Shown: positions 12,418-25,327, numbered from the stretch's first letter. The stretch is 64,000 nucleotides of DNA from Moniliella sp. 'wahieum' (GCA_003971905.1 RSEE01000055.1:186001-250000); one strand, 5' to 3'. Numbers and translations are program-made. The notes: a model not told the origin generated them from the letters alone.

Positions 12418-14171
12418 GCTGGCACAGACAACGCAGGAGGCGGTGGTGGAGAGAGCGAAGAAGACGAAGGCAAGGGCGAGGCAGCAAGTGAGGTGGTGAC
12501 AATGCCGCCCAGCCCATGCGCCGCACCACACCGCACAGCCCAGCACAGCACCACCACATGCGGCCTGCAAGCGAGCGGTGCAGCGTCGGCAGGTCCTACT
12601 GGCAGCAGCCTGCTGCCGTGCATGCACACCGCCCCCATGCCCTGCACCTGCCGAGCCTGCGCCCGCCGCCGACGTCACCGCGTCACCTATCATGCGTTCC
12701 GCGTGCGCGTGAACGCGTAATGTTCAAGTTGAACGTTGGCCGCAGCACGCCAGTGCTCCCGGCGGCCGTGCACAATGGTCCCTCACGCGTCACGCGCACG
12801 GGGCACCGCCCACTGCTGCCGCGCCTCGCTCCCTGCTCGCCCCCCTGCAACGGCAGCTGCCCTGGGCTGCCGCAGCCCCGTGTCGCTCTGCGCAGCACAG
12901 CAGCAGTGTCCCGCAGCGGCGTGCCGGCGATCTCATGCACATGCCCAGGGAGCAGTGGCGGATGGGTGAGCAGCCCCATGCGCCTGCAGAGCTGCAGCGC
13001 CGCCGCCGGCTGCAACGTGCCTGTGTTTGTTGCGCGCTGCGTACCTGTGTTTGCGGCGCCACGCTCCCGACGCGGCTACCACCGTGTTGGCCGCACCACA
13101 GCGCATCACCCGTCACGTGACATTCTGTGGCAGTGGTGGTGGCGCTGCTGGCAACAGCACGCGGTGCGGGGCTGTGCTGTGTTGCGCTGCGCTGCAGTAG
13201 ACAGACGAAGGGGAGCCGGCAGCCTGCAGAGCGATATCGATGCTCCCTGGTCCACGTCCCGATATGCAATGCGCTCAATCTACGATGGAGCAGCCCAGAG
13301 CAGCCCGCGCCCAGCAGCGCAGCCGATCGTTGTTCGGCAGCCCAGCCAGGCACGCCGGCAGCAGCACGCAGCCACGCAGCATCCAGCCCAACGCGTGCGT
13401 ACCAGCGCATCGCCCCAACGTACCATTGGCCTACCCACCGGCATAGCGAGCGACCTCGCCAGCCTCACCGGTCACCCGCCTCACTGTAGTCAGTACTCAG
13501 TGCAAGCTCAGTTCCAGTCATCGATCCGCTCATCCATCATGCATCATCCATCATCGACATCATCGATCATCCGGCCCTCCCCGCGGGATTGGCTACTTCT
13601 ACGCTCCATCTGCCCAGGCCCTACTACGTACCAGGCTCCCTGCTCCGCCCTGCCCCCCTTTCTCGCTCCGGCTTCTCTACGCTCCCCCCAAACCCATCGG
13701 CATCATGCATCATCGACCATCGATCATCGACGATCAAGCGGATCCAGTCGATCAAGGAAGAAGCGGGGTCCAACGTTCAACGGAAGCGGCCTGCTTAATG
13801 CTTGCCATTTTGCCTAGTTCTTCGTTGGTCTAGAGCGCGCGAGCGCTTTGTGCGTTTCTGCATCCCGCCCTGTGCCACTCCTGTGCCTCTGAGGGGGCGG
13901 GACTGCGGTACGTGTCTGCGGACCGAATTACACACGAACACCGCCAAAACACGTGGGCTTGACCGATTCCCGCGTTGCTAGTTGCGAATTCCTCTCGCTG
14001 TCTATTCCGCTCCCGCGGGGCGGCAAGGCGGAATTGGGGGTGGCGAGTTGGGTTGGCGTCGCGCTGGGCGAGACGCTTGAAGCGCCAAGCTTGAAGCTTG
14101 AAGCTTTTTGAAGCTTGCCTGCGGACGACAGCACCCACCCTACCACGCTCTGGGTCCCTGCTCTCTTGGTC
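12418..14171. other. Divergent intergenic region, tricalbin / DFR1
   Basis: 1.75 kb of GC-rich spacer serving two divergent genes. It has a TTCAAGTTGAACGTT palindrome at 12723-12737, ATCGATCATC/ATGCATC reiterations at 13535-13740, and an AAGCTTG heptamer array at 14087-14117. A 433-codon + ORF (12516-13817) crosses it but is biased low-complexity sequence (Ser, Arg, Pro, Ala) with equally open antisense frames, so it is not called. Confidence 0.6.
14087..14117. repeat. AAGCTTG heptamer array
   Basis: Head-to-tail AAGCTTG units, slightly interrupted by TTTTG, immediately 5' of DFR1. Same family as the arrays at 28369, 44755, 60645 and 63485. Confidence 0.9.
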
Positions 14172-14930
14172 ATGGCACGCATCTCGTTGACCTTGGTCGT
14201 GGCCTGCAGTCCCTCCAACGGGATTGGCAAGGACGGCGGCCTGCCCTGGCGCCTGAAGCGCGAGATGGCCTACTTTCGCCACGTCACTTCGCGTTCGCCT
14301 GCCGCCTCCGCCAGCCCCAACGCCGTGCTCATGGGCCGCAACACCTGGCTCTCTGTCCCGCCCAAATTCCGGCCGCTGGCAGGACGGGTCAACGTGGTCT
14401 TGTCGCAACGGAGCGATGCGGCGACGCTGGGTGTGTACGTACTTTTTCCCCCGCCGGCAACCCAACGCAAAAGCAAATGCAGAACAAAAACTGGATCGAT
14501 CGTAGCTAACCCCTTGTCCGCTCCCTACAGGGTGACGACGCGTACCATTGCCGCACGTTGGAGGAGGCGTCGCGTCTGTTGCAAGCCAAGAACATTGGCC
14601 GCGCCTTCCTCATCGGCGGCGCAGAACTCTACTCTTCCTTTCTCAAGACGCCCGAGCAGGGCGGGTTTGTGCTGGACCGCCTGCTGATCACTCGTTTGGC
14701 ATCCGAGTTTGAGTGCGACACCTTTCTGCCGCCCAGTTTGCCCGGATCCACGCTTCCCGAGCAGGTCGGGGGGGCGGGAGTGGCGACGGGCCACCCCTGC
14801 CGAGCTGCTCGACTGGGTGCCGGCGGGCACTGACTTGTCCCCAGGACTCCGGGCCATACTCCAGTCCGGTCCCGAGGGGCTACAGCAAGAGGAGGATGGG
14901 GTGCGGTATGAGATGCAGATGTGGGTGTAG
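14172..14930 (+). CDS. DFR1: Dihydrofolate reductase
   Basis: NADPH-dependent reduction of dihydrofolate to tetrahydrofolate, needed for thymidylate, purine and methionine synthesis in the cytosol. Start ATG 14172 (MARISLTLVVACSPSNGIG). The DHFR signature GIGKDGGLPWRLK and the cofactor-loop motif VLMGRNTWLSVPPKFRPL are in exon 1. One intron lies between about 14433 and 14530 (acceptor CTACAG), and exon 2 opens GDDAYHCRTLEEASRLL with IGGAELYSSFL. The expected fungal C-terminus (VRYEMQMWV, TAG at 14928-14930) is in a different frame from the start of exon 2. The switch coincides with a run of seven G at 14768-14774, so the stop at 14831-14833 is probably artefactual. Converges on ERG4 with only 100 bp between stops. 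Confidence 0.93.
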
Positions 14931-15030
14931 AGCATGGATTTGGGATTGCATGACATGGCATTAAATGGGATGAAATGCCAAGTTCCGCAACGGGTTGAGC
15001 CGCCGGGACAAGGATGGGAAGAGACGAGCG

Positions 15031-16613
15031 TCAAAAGACAAAAGGAATGAAACGGTAGGGCACAATTTCGCAGTACTTGTCCCAGTCCTTGCCGTACTTG
15101 CGTGCGCAACGATCAAAGTCGCGTCCGCAGCGGTGCGTAAGGACGGTGAGGAAGAACGCAGCGTAAAAGTACGGGATGAAGGAGCCCGTGCCGGCACACG
15201 CGCCCCAGGTGAAAGACTGGATCCAGTCGGCGGTGTAGTTGGGCTTGCGAAGGTAGGCCCACCAGCCGTCGATCAGCAGCGCGTTTCCGTGTTCGGTTTG
15301 CAGGTACACAGGGTCGCGCAGCGTCGACCAGGGCCACTGGGGGAAGGAGAAGCGGGTCTCGATGCTGCCCTTTTGAAGCAGGATGCGGAAGCGCGACTTT
15401 GGGCCATGGACGAGTCAAAGACCCAATGCACAAACAGGAGCGTGCCAAACAGCGCCACGTACCCCAAGGTAGAAGAGGTAGGTGCTGGGGTCGTGCTGCG
15501 ACATGTACACGATCGAGTAGCAGTAGGTGAAAGGCACACCGGCCAAGTTCCAGTACGAGACGAGGAAACCGGCCTTCTCGTAGAACATGTCCCAGGTTTG
15601 CGGGATCAGCTCTTCGCCCTTGCAGCAGGCATTGAGGTACAGGCCAGTGGCAAGGATCATGCAAGCCATGTTGGGCGACACGTAGCCGTACTCATCGTAT
15701 TGCCGCGCAGCACCGGCCAAGGAAATCTCAAAGGCAGGACCCAAGGAATGCGCACCTCGGCCCACATCTTGAGGTCTACCACGCCAAAGCGAGGGTTGAG
15801 CGAGGCACCCATAAAGTAGTCATAGAAAAAGTTGCCACTCATCCGGTGCGTCGTGCCGTGCACGACGGCCGACACGTAGAGGATCAAAGGATAGAGGAAG
15901 CAGAGATGATGGCCACCGTCATATACTCACCGAAGTGATACATGATCGTTTGCAGTTGGTACACTCCGCTAAAGTGCAACGCGGCGGTGACAACCAGCGT
16001 AGCATACAGAGAAGAAAGCGCATTGCACTTGTACCACAACGTCTTGTATCCAAGAGACGGCACAGGCAGACCCTCTTGCCAGTAACCAGGCATCACAACC
16101 GCAAGGAAGAGCTGGAACACGATCAGGCCGCCGTACCCGCGAATGGCACGCCAGGTCGGAAACGCCTCGGTGTAAATATGGTTCCCCATGCGCTGGATAA
16201 ATGGGTAGACGTCACTCAAGCTCGAAGGGTACACCAACTTGCCATCGTAGAACCAGAGGCAGATCCAGAGGTAGTACATGAGGGTAGGGAAAAAGACCAT
16301 CATGAACGCTGTGCCGACAGGACCACCAAACTCATATCTGGGGCAATGTGTCAGAGCTGAAAGGAGCAGGATAACATACATACTCATGGTGCTGGTCGAG
16401 CAGCTTGTCCTTCTCGCGGCCCTGCTCGGAGATGACGATGCCCGGCTGATGGTGGACCATCTCGTTGCGCGCCTTGATGTTGCCCCACACAATCTGAGGA
16501 TCGCGTGGGTCAGGGTGGCGCCAGCGGTGGTTGTAGGGGCCCTTGGTCTTGGGAACCTCGGCCGGGTTGACCTTGGAGGCCGGCTTGCGTTCCCGCATGC
16601 CCTCAGACGACAT
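15031..16613 (-). CDS. ERG4: Delta(24(24(1)))-sterol reductase (ergosterol synthesis, last step)
   Basis: Polytopic ER enzyme that reduces the C-24(28) double bond in the final step of ergosterol synthesis using NADPH. Start ATG 16613-16611 (MSSEGMRERKPASKVNPAE). Exon 1 ends at 16384 and a 46-nt intron (16383-16338, GTATGT...CCCCAG) precedes exon 2, which reads YEFGGPVGTAFMMVFFPTLM in phase. Family motifs: CLWFYDGKLVYPSSL, QEGLPVPSLGYKTLWYKCNA, HFGEYMTVAI, PYFYAAFFLTVLTHR and the C-terminal KYGKDWDKYCEIVPYRFIP. Several hydrophobic segments match the ERG4/ERG24 topology. The middle (about 15900-15310) changes frame at least three times (near 15890, 15740, 15470-15400) with no intron signals, so single-base errors are likely. 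I prefer ERG4 over ERG24 because of the C-terminal ADW...GTGSFIPYFY pattern. Confidence 0.9.
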
Positions 16614-18943
16614 GGTTGTGGTGGAGGCGTGGAGAAGGGAGCGGCCCTCAATCCTCAGCTGAGGGTTCTTCGCGGCGTTTACCCAATCCACCTCATCTTC
16701 CCAGTGTGCCGTCAGTCACGCGTCACGTGGCGGCAGGCGCAGACCGCGCCATTGTGGCCTCTGGCTCAAGGCCAGTGTAGGTTCGGGCCGCCGCGGCTTG
16801 ATCGATGGATCGTCCATTCAATATTCAATCTCAGACCCCAGGTAGGGTTACCGGCGGATACCGGCAGCGTGCGCTACCGATGGCCTCGATTGTCGCATTG
16901 CGCTTGCTGTGCCACACCTTCCCGCGCGCACGCCAGGCGTCCCAGCGCGTCCCTCGCGCCCGGCGAAGCGCGAATCCCTCAAGGGGTGGTCCACCTCCAT
17001 CCCCATCCCGGACCGGCTGACCTATCAAAAATGCATCTGGCACCGTCACCCGGTAATCTGCACGCCTGAGTTCCACCCTCCCGCCACGTTCTTTTCTGTT
17101 TGCTCCACTCCGCTGGTTCTTTGCGAAAATGGAGTAACGCAAATGGTGCGCTCACCAAACCTTGACGGACAGCTCTCCGTACGCAGACTGAATACGGGTG
17201 CAGGCCAGGATGGCTTCCAACGATGGCATATGTCCACACGGTGGAAACGGGCCGAGTTGGAGGCCATCTTGACGTTGCTTGGCCCGGGGCGCGCTTGGCA
17301 GCATACAGCACCCATGGTATAAATGAGAGAGCTGTTGAGCGTTGAGCTGATGGCTCGTGCTTTGGCCAATGTCCCTTCAGTTCCTCCTCAGGTCTAGGAG
17401 TTCCGCTGTTTTCCCTCTCCTGTTTGGCTCCTTGTCCTGCAGCTTAAACCCTGAGGCCTGAGGCTCAGGCCTGATGGCGACTCGCCGCTTGATGTTCCTC
17501 TGTAGGCATTGCTGGTTACCACAACCACCACCATCAGTGCGATTGCATCACCCACTCGAGGACGATCAGGACTCCAGGTCTCATCAAGAACCACCAGGTG
17601 TAGTTGAATCTCAACCGCATTGCGTCCGACAAGCGCATTTTTGCTTTTTTGAGGAGCTCCTGCTGACGCCCCCTCCCCCCGGCGCGCAGCCAGGCTGTGG
17701 CTGCGTCTTGAACTACCCCAGCGTGTGGGGGTCGTCGGGGTTCGCCGTTCACCTTGAACGTTGACGTGCAATCCCAAAATCCATGGCACGTTGTCATGTT
17801 GATCTCGATGGTCGCAGCACGAGTGTGGGACGCAAGTACGAGCGGTACAAGCGGGCTGTCGCATCCCTCTACTTGCTGAAGAGGTGAGCTGGGATGCCAT
17901 GAGCATCCTGCCAAAATCGTCTAGTGCTGGGTGGCAATCCTGCCAAAATCGTCTAGTGCTGGGTGGGGATACCATCGGCCCAACGTCCCACTGAAAGAAG
18001 GTTACCGGGTACGGGCAAAACGGTGGAGGGCAGTGAAGCTTGAAGCTGGTGCAGGTGCCAGTTGCAGTGACGCGGTGAACCGAGGTGACCGGTGAGGTGC
18101 CAGTGAGGCCCTCAGCTGAAGGCGTTGGTACATCCAGCAGGGCAAAACGTGGGCGAGCATGCGCTTACCGCGACGCCTAACGCTTAGCCTAAGCACCCTG
18201 CACCCAGCCACTTGACAGTCACTGGTCTTCGACTAGCTGCTAGCCAGCAGTCGTCAGTTCATCGATCATCGATGCTATGCTGGAAAGGATGCATGATGCA
18301 TGACATCATCATCGATGCGCGCTGCGCAGCTCAGTGCGGAGCGGGGTTCCAGCCGGGGCTGCACTGGGCCTGACGTGGCGGGCAGCAGACTCGCGCTCGC
18401 CACGGCGTCGGGCTCTGCACGGCCGCACAGGCCACACAGGGCACAGGCCTAGAGCGTGCCGGCGCGGCAACGCAAGCTTGGCAGCGGGCAGGCCAGGACC
18501 GACACCTCCGCACCCCAACCCCCAGCGCCGCACTGGCCAAGTGCCCACCAGGCCACACCCGGCCACACCACCCTACGCTGCTGAGCTCAGCGTAGCCATG
18601 AGGCTCATGCATCACTGGGTTTGGCCGGCTGCATCGCGGCTGCATCGCCAGCGGGGTTTAGTGATTCTCGTGATTGCTCGGTTGGATGGATATGGCGATG
18701 CAGTGGCCGTGTGCCTGCGGCGGTCACATGCCGGCATGTCCGTGCCAACCCAGGCCGCCAGCGACGACACCCGTAAGCGCATGCCTGGTCCCTAGTCCTC
18801 GCCCCCCTGCAGACGGCACGCATCCATCCCACACACCTGCCCCTTGCGCCGCAGCACCCCCACGCAGCACCCACCCGTCTCTGCGCCGGCTGGCTGCGCA
18901 GCGCTCCTGCCTCCCCGCCACCACCACCCGCGCACTGCCTCCC
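16614..18943. other. Divergent intergenic region, ERG4 / SMP-C2 gene
   Basis: 2.3 kb with no convincing gene. It contains CCTGAGG heptamers (17449-17474), a 30-bp direct repeat with 32-bp period (17905-17966), a short AAGCTTG array (18034-18048) and ATCGATCATCGATG / ATGCATG motifs (18258-18318). The ORFs here are GC-driven shadows. Confidence 0.6.
17905..17966. repeat. 30-bp direct repeat, two copies
   Basis: Two exact copies of a unit starting ATCCTGCCAAAATCGTCTAG, at 17905-17934 and 17937-17966, two bases apart. Local tandem duplication in the ERG4 upstream spacer. Confidence 0.95.
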
Positions 18944-21900
18944 ATGTCCGACCCCCCCGCATCTGGTCCGCTGCCGGACGACACGGCATCGCTCTCCTCC
19001 CGCCGCCGTCTGCGCGACCGCTTCAGCCTCTCCCACTCCCGCACCCGCAGCACCCTCCCCAACCACCGACCACACCTCCTCCGACCAGGAGCCTCCCCCC
19101 GAACCCCACCCCCAGCTCCCTCCCGCTCCCGAGGCGCCAGTGCCAGAGCCAGTGCCAGCGCCAGCTCCAGCGCCAGATGCGACATCCCCTCCCCATCCCT
19201 CCCGCTCTCCGCCCGCACGCCCCCCAAGCCCATGCCTGCGCCCACCCACCTCCTCCCCACCACCAGCCGAGAAACCTGGCAGGGAAGCCCCTCCGCCCGA
19301 TGAAAGGGCGTCTGTTCCGCGCCCCGTCGACTCCCTCTTGATCCCTTTCCAGATACATGTCTCAGCGTCGGCAGGCCCAAGACAAGCTGATCGTCGGGTT
19401 TGCCGTGCTCTGCGGGGTGGTTGCTTTCCTCTCTGCCCACATCGCCCAGCGCTTCACGTCGGTTGGATTTATCTCGGGTTTGGCTGGCATTGCTGCCGCT
19501 GTGTACTGCCTTTGTGAGCGTATGGGTCGGCAGGATCGAGACGATATGTGGCTGGTCGAACAACATCTCGTCTCCACCTTGCGAAAGTGCGGGTGGAGCG
19601 AAGCCCAGATCATGTCCTTCTTATCCGGCAAGCCCGTCCAGCCCGACGTTGCTGTGCCGCCGTCACCGCGACGCGCGGCTCCAAGTGCCGGGGCAGGGAT
19701 GGCTCAAGGTGTACGCCAATTCCTCACAGGCAGCCGTTCCGAAAGCGTCGAGTGGGTCAACGCGCTGCTCAGCACGGTCTGCCTTTGATCTCGCCCATGT
19801 ACTTTGCTCCCTTCATCGATCTTCTCGAGGATGCGCTCATGCAGCAAGTACCTGGAATCGTATCCAATGCAAGGGTGGTGGAACTGGACCAGGGTCGGGT
19901 CCCGCTACGGCTCAAGTCGATTCGCCTCTTGCCACCCCAACAAAAAACCTTCTTGACGGGCACAAAGGAGTCGCCTGATTGGAACACTCACTCTGCCGAC
20001 TCCGTGGCTGATCCTGCCATCGATCCAACCGCGTCGTTTACAGAAGCGGATGAGTGGGAGGACTTGGGGGACTTTATCAATTTGGAGGTCTCCTTTCGTA
20101 CCGGGCCGCCTCGACGTTGAGCGAACGCAAGAATAAAAAGTCCAACAAGGTTAAGGCCAAAGCGGAAGAGAAGATCAACGAACAGGAGGCCGCCAAGCAG
20201 CAGGCCAAGAACGAGAATGACACTGCTTCCCTCGCCCCCTCCACCACTTCGTCCAAGAAGTCGACATTCCTTCGCTCCCTCTTCCACCGCCATGGTGTTT
20301 CCAACCGCAGCGACATGGAGTTCTCGGAGGACCAAAATCGGAAGCGGGGTATAATGCCAGTGTTTTTGGCGATGAGCTCACGTACCAAAAGGGTCGCGAT
20401 ATGATCCACATGCTCATGTACTTTCATGTCGGCATCAAGAAATTGGCCGACGCAGCACTACCAGTGTGGCTCGAAGTACTGGGCATCGAGGGCACGCTGC
20501 GAGTTCGGGTACAAATGACACCTGTGCTGCCTTTTATCAAACACATTGCATTTACCTTTGCCGGGGAGCCCAAGCTTGAGCTGGGTGCCAAGCCCTTGGG
20601 AGAACGAATGGTGATTGATGCGATGCAGCTTCCCCTCATCTCAACGTATGTGCTCAAGTCGATTCAACAAGTCATCTCGGGCTTTATTGCACCCAAGTCG
20701 TATGTGATGGACTTGCACAGTCTCCTTTCCATTGGAGAGGGTCCGCAAACAGCCTATGCTGTGGGGGCGATCGCGCTGATCGTTCACGAAGCCACTTCCC
20801 TCCCGTGGCTGACGCAAATGGCGAGGCAGACCCCTTTGTTGTTGCTGCCTTTAGCCGAGAGATGCGGCCGCTGTTTTCAACCCGGGTAGTGCTCAGCACG
20901 CGCAACCCGGTATGGCAAGAGTTTGGCATGATCCTCGTGACCCCCGACCTTGAGGCGGACCAATCGCTGCGCATCCTCGTCAATGATGCGGACCGGTTCT
21001 CGGCGGACGACCAACTGGGACAAGTATCCTTCCCACTTGCGCGTCTACGTTCCCGCGCCCAGCGACGCGCCATTACAGCTGCGCGTAATGGGGCTGGGGT
21101 CAAGCAATCCCTCGCCCTCGCAGCAAGTACCTTTGAGACGCGCACCCTCCCGCTCCAGCCCATCGACCCAGACCGGCCCACGCAGGGTACGATCAAGCTT
21201 TCACTGGCCTACATCCACCTCGAGCCCCACCTCTACTCGACAGTCAAGAGCATTGACGATGAACTGAAACGCGATCGGGAGCAAAAAGAGAAACAAGCCG
21301 AGCGCAAGAGGATCCGGCAAGCCCAACTCCAACGCATTGAGGCGCTCCGAGCCATGGGGCGGGATCATCTCCCTTCAATGCTCCGATCCGATTCGGGGAC
21401 CGAGTTGGGGGACGTGGCTTCTATCGCGAATACGCCAGGGACGCCCGGGACACCTGGGACACCCGGGGAAGAGGAAGAGCAGGTGAAACCCGATTTGGCG
21501 GAAGAGTACGACCAGTTCTTGACTGGCTTTGACCAGTTGTCTCCAAGTTGGGAGTGCCACTGGATGAAGAGACGTTGAAAGCGCGTAAGGACCGGGCGGA
21601 TCGGATCCGTAAGCTGACCTCGCTCATCACGGGGGAGCAGGACCAATCGGATGCGCCTCCTCGGGATAGCTGGCGATCTGGCATCCTTAGTTATCATGTG
21701 CACATGGTCGACCGCCTTGAACCTTTCTCCCAGGATAAAACGCTTTCGGGACGGTCCAAGCGGGCGGGTGCCACGCAGGGCTTCCGCCAGGCCGCGGCCC
21801 AGTCGGGACTGGTGGCCAATGCGGTCCCGCTCCCGTCGCCGTACGCGTACATTGTGGTGGATGACGAGCCTGTCCTTCGAACGCGCACGTCTCCTCTCAA

Positions 21901-23630
21901 CCCGCAACCTTTCTGGAACGCGGGGTCAGAACGGTTCATTGGCGACTGGCGCACATGTCGCGTGGATGGTACGTGCTCTGTTCCTTTCTTGTTAAGTCCG
22001 AGTCAGAGACTGACCATGATCCCTCCATAGTGGTCATCAAGGATGAGCGCAACCACGAAGCCGACGCGGTCTGGGCATGGTATCGCTCAATGTCAAGGAC
22101 GTGCTGCAGGACAGTGCACGCCACACGGGTTGGCACACTCTCACCTCGGGCATGGGCTATGGTCGGGTCAAGGTGAGCTTGGTCTTTACCCCACTGGCCA
22201 TTACCGTTCCTCCCCCTCTTGCCGGGTGGAACATTGGGACAGTGGAGATATTCGTGCTCGCGCGTTGGTCCGGTCAGATGCGCCGATGGCCGAGCGCAAG
22301 GTGGGCATGATTGTCTCCACGTTTGGAGGCAAGAGTCACTGCCTCCACAAGAGCGGGATCAGGAGGCGCTGTCGCCTCTCGAGGCCTTCCCAAACGGAGA
22401 AGGTGGCGCGAAGCGTGCGGACGAGACGCTGCGGCTGAGCCAATTCACCTGGCCGGAGGGGGAGCAGGGAGGGGTGCGGTTGGCCCTTCGGCAACGCTAT
22501 CCTGGCTTGTTGCGCTTTGCATTGGTAGGCGAGCGCAAGGGCCTGCGCCGGCGGGTGCGGTTTGGCCATGCGCTCATTCGCTCAACCAGCTCCCGGACGC
22601 GGGGATCGTCACGTTGCGCATCCCGATCGTGGAAGGACAAGAAGGCGAAGCGATGGACCAAACCTTGCTCCGCCTCTCCTCGCCCCCGACCAACTCCTCA
22701 GTGCGGCCGACGTGCCGAGGCGGCCATGGTGGCGGCCGAAAACCATAAAAAGAAAGGCTCCTCCAGCGAGCGATCTTCCCCGCTGGCGGGCCAGCCTCGC
22801 TGCCCAAATGGGCATCGTACCTGCCTAGCCCAAGCCGGGGCCGTAGCCAGTGTAGCCGGCAAAGCCACGGGACCTTCCCGCGCGTGCAACAGATCACTGG
22901 CCTGCTCACCTCGTTTACCCAGGCGGGACGAGGCTGTGGCCCAACTCGCCTCGACCATCGCGCGCAACGCGGAGACGCCAATGCTATGTCTGAACCGTTT
23001 CGGCCAACTTAGCGGCGCGCGTGGGCGAGCCGAGCGAGTCTGTGCTCCCCCCCGGCACCGAGGCGACGGCGTCCGGGTCGGCGGCAGGCGAGCGCAAGGT
23101 GGGTGACCAGGTGGGGGTGTTGGAGGTGACGTTGGTCTTGTGGCCAGGGGTGTCGTCGGAGCACCGCGGCTTGGCGATGCACGATGACGAGATGCGCATT
23201 GCTACGACGTTCTTGACGGCGACGGATGCGCAAGAAGCGCCCGCCGCCGGGCAAGTACGTTGCGTCGCACGAGGCGCAACAAAGGGCGGACGAAGAGCCG
23301 CCTCCGCCCGTGCCGCCCAAGGACGAGCCGCTAGGCGGTATGTCTGGTACCGACTCGTACGACGAGGCGGAGAGGACGAGGACGCGGTGGTGGATGGCAC
23401 AGTGGCGCCCGATGCGTCGGAGAGCGGTCGCGGGATTTGCGTCGGCGAGCGGTGATGCACCGGCAACAGCGAGGCGCGGCGCAGCTCAAGCCTTCCGCAC
23501 CGCCCGTTGGCTGTCGCGCGGCGTGGTGGAGAAGGCTCACCATGTCAAGTACGCTGCCACGCGCGACCGCCAGTTCAACTCGACCGGCGTGGGTCACAAG
23601 TTGGAGAACGAGAGCGTGTCCCACCTGTAG
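18944..23630 (+). CDS. SMP/C2-domain membrane-contact-site protein (Mug190-like)
   Basis: Second lipid-transfer/tether protein in the window, distinct from the tricalbin and closest in architecture to fission-yeast Mug190. Possible start ATG 18944 (MSDPPASGPLPDDTASL). Proline-rich N-terminus, then a short intron ending CCAG at about 19351 and a two-helix membrane hairpin (IVGFAVLCGVVAFLSAHIAQ, GLAGIAAAVYCL; about 19390-19515). The SMP domain spans about 19745-20720 (PMYFAPFIDLLEDALMQQVP, LDQGRVPLRLKSIRLLP, ISGFIAPKSYVMDL). C2 modules are at about 20800-21060 (ANGEADPFVVAAFSRE, ADDQLGQVSFPL) and about 21780-22180 (SPYAYIVVDDEPVLRTRTS, RVKVSLVFTPL), with a third likely near 22450-22640. A TPGTPGTPG collagen-like stretch is at 21434-21460. 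The C-terminus NSTGVGHKLENESVSHL ends at 23628-23630. Frame changes are frequent (18952 C-run, 19782, 20100, 20370, 20790, 21540, 22300 on). Confidence 0.82.
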
Positions 23631-24033
23631 ATGCTCCCGTTGCTGTGCCCAAGCCGAGAGCGAGCCGGAGGGAGCTGCATCTCTTGTGTATCATAGTGTA
23701 TCAAGCGAACGGACACCTGTACCGATTCTACTACCCTATTCTTCCCCCCTGGGCGAACAACCCGGGTCCAGTCTGGTCACAGTATAATATGAGACGTTCT
23801 CTTTCTAAGCTCACCGTGAACTAGTACCCACATGTAGCTACTTCCTCCGTCGGGAGAACACCCTACAACTAAAGTGTTGGATTGGTTGGAGCTTCAGAAA
23901 CGCATAAGCTACGCGTTAACTCGCCTAGCTCAGTTGTCAGCCTACGCGACGGCGTACGAGAGCAAGGCGAGCTGCCCTTCCCCAGCCCAACTGAGCAGAA
24001 CGGATAAAAAGGCCAGCCCAGGTAAAAATTTCC
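23631..24033. other. Intergenic, 3' flank of SMP-C2 gene
   Basis: 400 bp between the SMP-C2 stop and the 3' end of tRNA-Asp. AT content rises after 23690. A TTATACTG-like element and C-run (23747-23755) are present but nothing assignable. Confidence 0.5.
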
Positions 24034-24118
24034 TCTCCGACCGGGAATCGAACCCGGGTCTCGTCCGAACGTCTCCCAAGATGACAGGGACGTGTCATAG
24101 CCACTAAACTATCGGAGA
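24034..24118 (-). tRNA. tRNA-Asp(GUC) with 14-nt intron
   Basis: Folds as a tRNA on the minus strand. Acceptor stem TCTCCGA (24118-24112) pairs with TCGGAGA (24040-24034), T-arm CCGGG-TTCGATT-CCCGG, anticodon stem CGTCC / GGACG. Position 34-36 is GTC at 24085-24083. The anticodon loop is 14 nt too long; the extra bases begin after position 37, the canonical nuclear tRNA intron site. Without the intron the molecule is 71 nt. Confidence 0.93.
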
Positions 24119-25327
24119 AAGATGTGCGGCGCTGCATTTTCGCTAACAACTACGGCTGCATCGGGGGCCACAAACACCCCAACACCCTTCATTCGACGTT
24201 CGTGTTCAACTGAACGTTCAACGAACTCACAATTCAACATCGAAGTTCAACGCACCTTTCCACGTATAGGTCCGTTGATACTGAAACACAACTGCAGCTC
24301 TCTCTTCAAGCTTCACGGCATTTCTATCGTTGGAGCTTTTCAGGCCCTCAGGCCTCAGGCCCCTCAGGAGACAAGCGAACTCGAATACCCGACAACCGCT
24401 GGCCTACTCCTTCCATCTACTGAGAATATCGCGATTTTTTATCTCTGTTCAGTCGTTGAGTACGCGTTCTGAATTCTGAGATCGAGATCTGAGAATCGGC
24501 ACTGGAAACGTTAAGCGCGTTAAGCTGTGCCACGGCTGTGCCTCCGAGTGACTCCTTCTCGGAAATCACTTCAGTCTCACTAGTCACATGCATCACATGT
24601 TACAGTAACTATGAGCGCTGAGCATGAAAAGCTTGAAGTGACAGTAGTGACTAGTGATGAAGAGCGAGCAAAAAGCATACAGCGGCGAGATTTACTTGCA
24701 ACCGTGCTCTACAACAAGACTGATCTCCATCAAAATGAATTGGGATCGGGAGATATTATAGCTGTGCCGTCGGTAAATTACCGTGTGTTGCATCGAAGAT
24801 TGTAATAGGTCTACTCTTCTCCCGATGACCTGTGTTCCCCTTCCCCTGTTGCACATCTCTTCCCTTACACTACTCAGTCTGAGTACTCATTAGGAATTCA
24901 TAAGGAAAATCGGATCGGTCGTTTCGAAGTGAGGCGCGAGAAGGACAAGGAATTATCGGGGCCGAGATGTGTGCAGCAAAATGTAGCGATCGAGAGAGAG
25001 GGGCATAAAAGAAAAAACACAGCTGCCCACAGGAAAACAGGTTTTCCTGGTGAGGCTCTGGGCATGATTGATATGACAACCAACGGATCAAACCCCACGA
25101 CGGAAAGAGTGTCCAAATAAAACAGGCGGTGACACCTGAGAGGGAAGAGAGGAAGAGTAATAGAGGGAGGAGGGAGGAGGGAACATTGATGAACTGTGCA
25201 TATATGTGATCATCGCTACGCCGGCCCTGACGCCCCTTGCATCGATGGGCGGGGCGTGGACCGTGCGCGGATGGAGTGGACACGAGAAGATGTGGGTGTG
25301 GGCAAACACGAGGACGACCAAGACCGT

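Noticed and set aside
12516-13817. 433-codon + strand ORF
   Set aside because: Biased Ser/Arg/Pro/Ala composition, no domain pattern, antisense frames equally open. It sits in a divergent promoter region full of short repeats; GC-rich DNA gives such ORFs by chance.
14429-14833. Programmed frameshifting as the explanation for the DFR1 break
   Set aside because: The same kind of break occurs in most genes here at plain homopolymers without slippery-site or pseudoknot context; consensus error is simpler.
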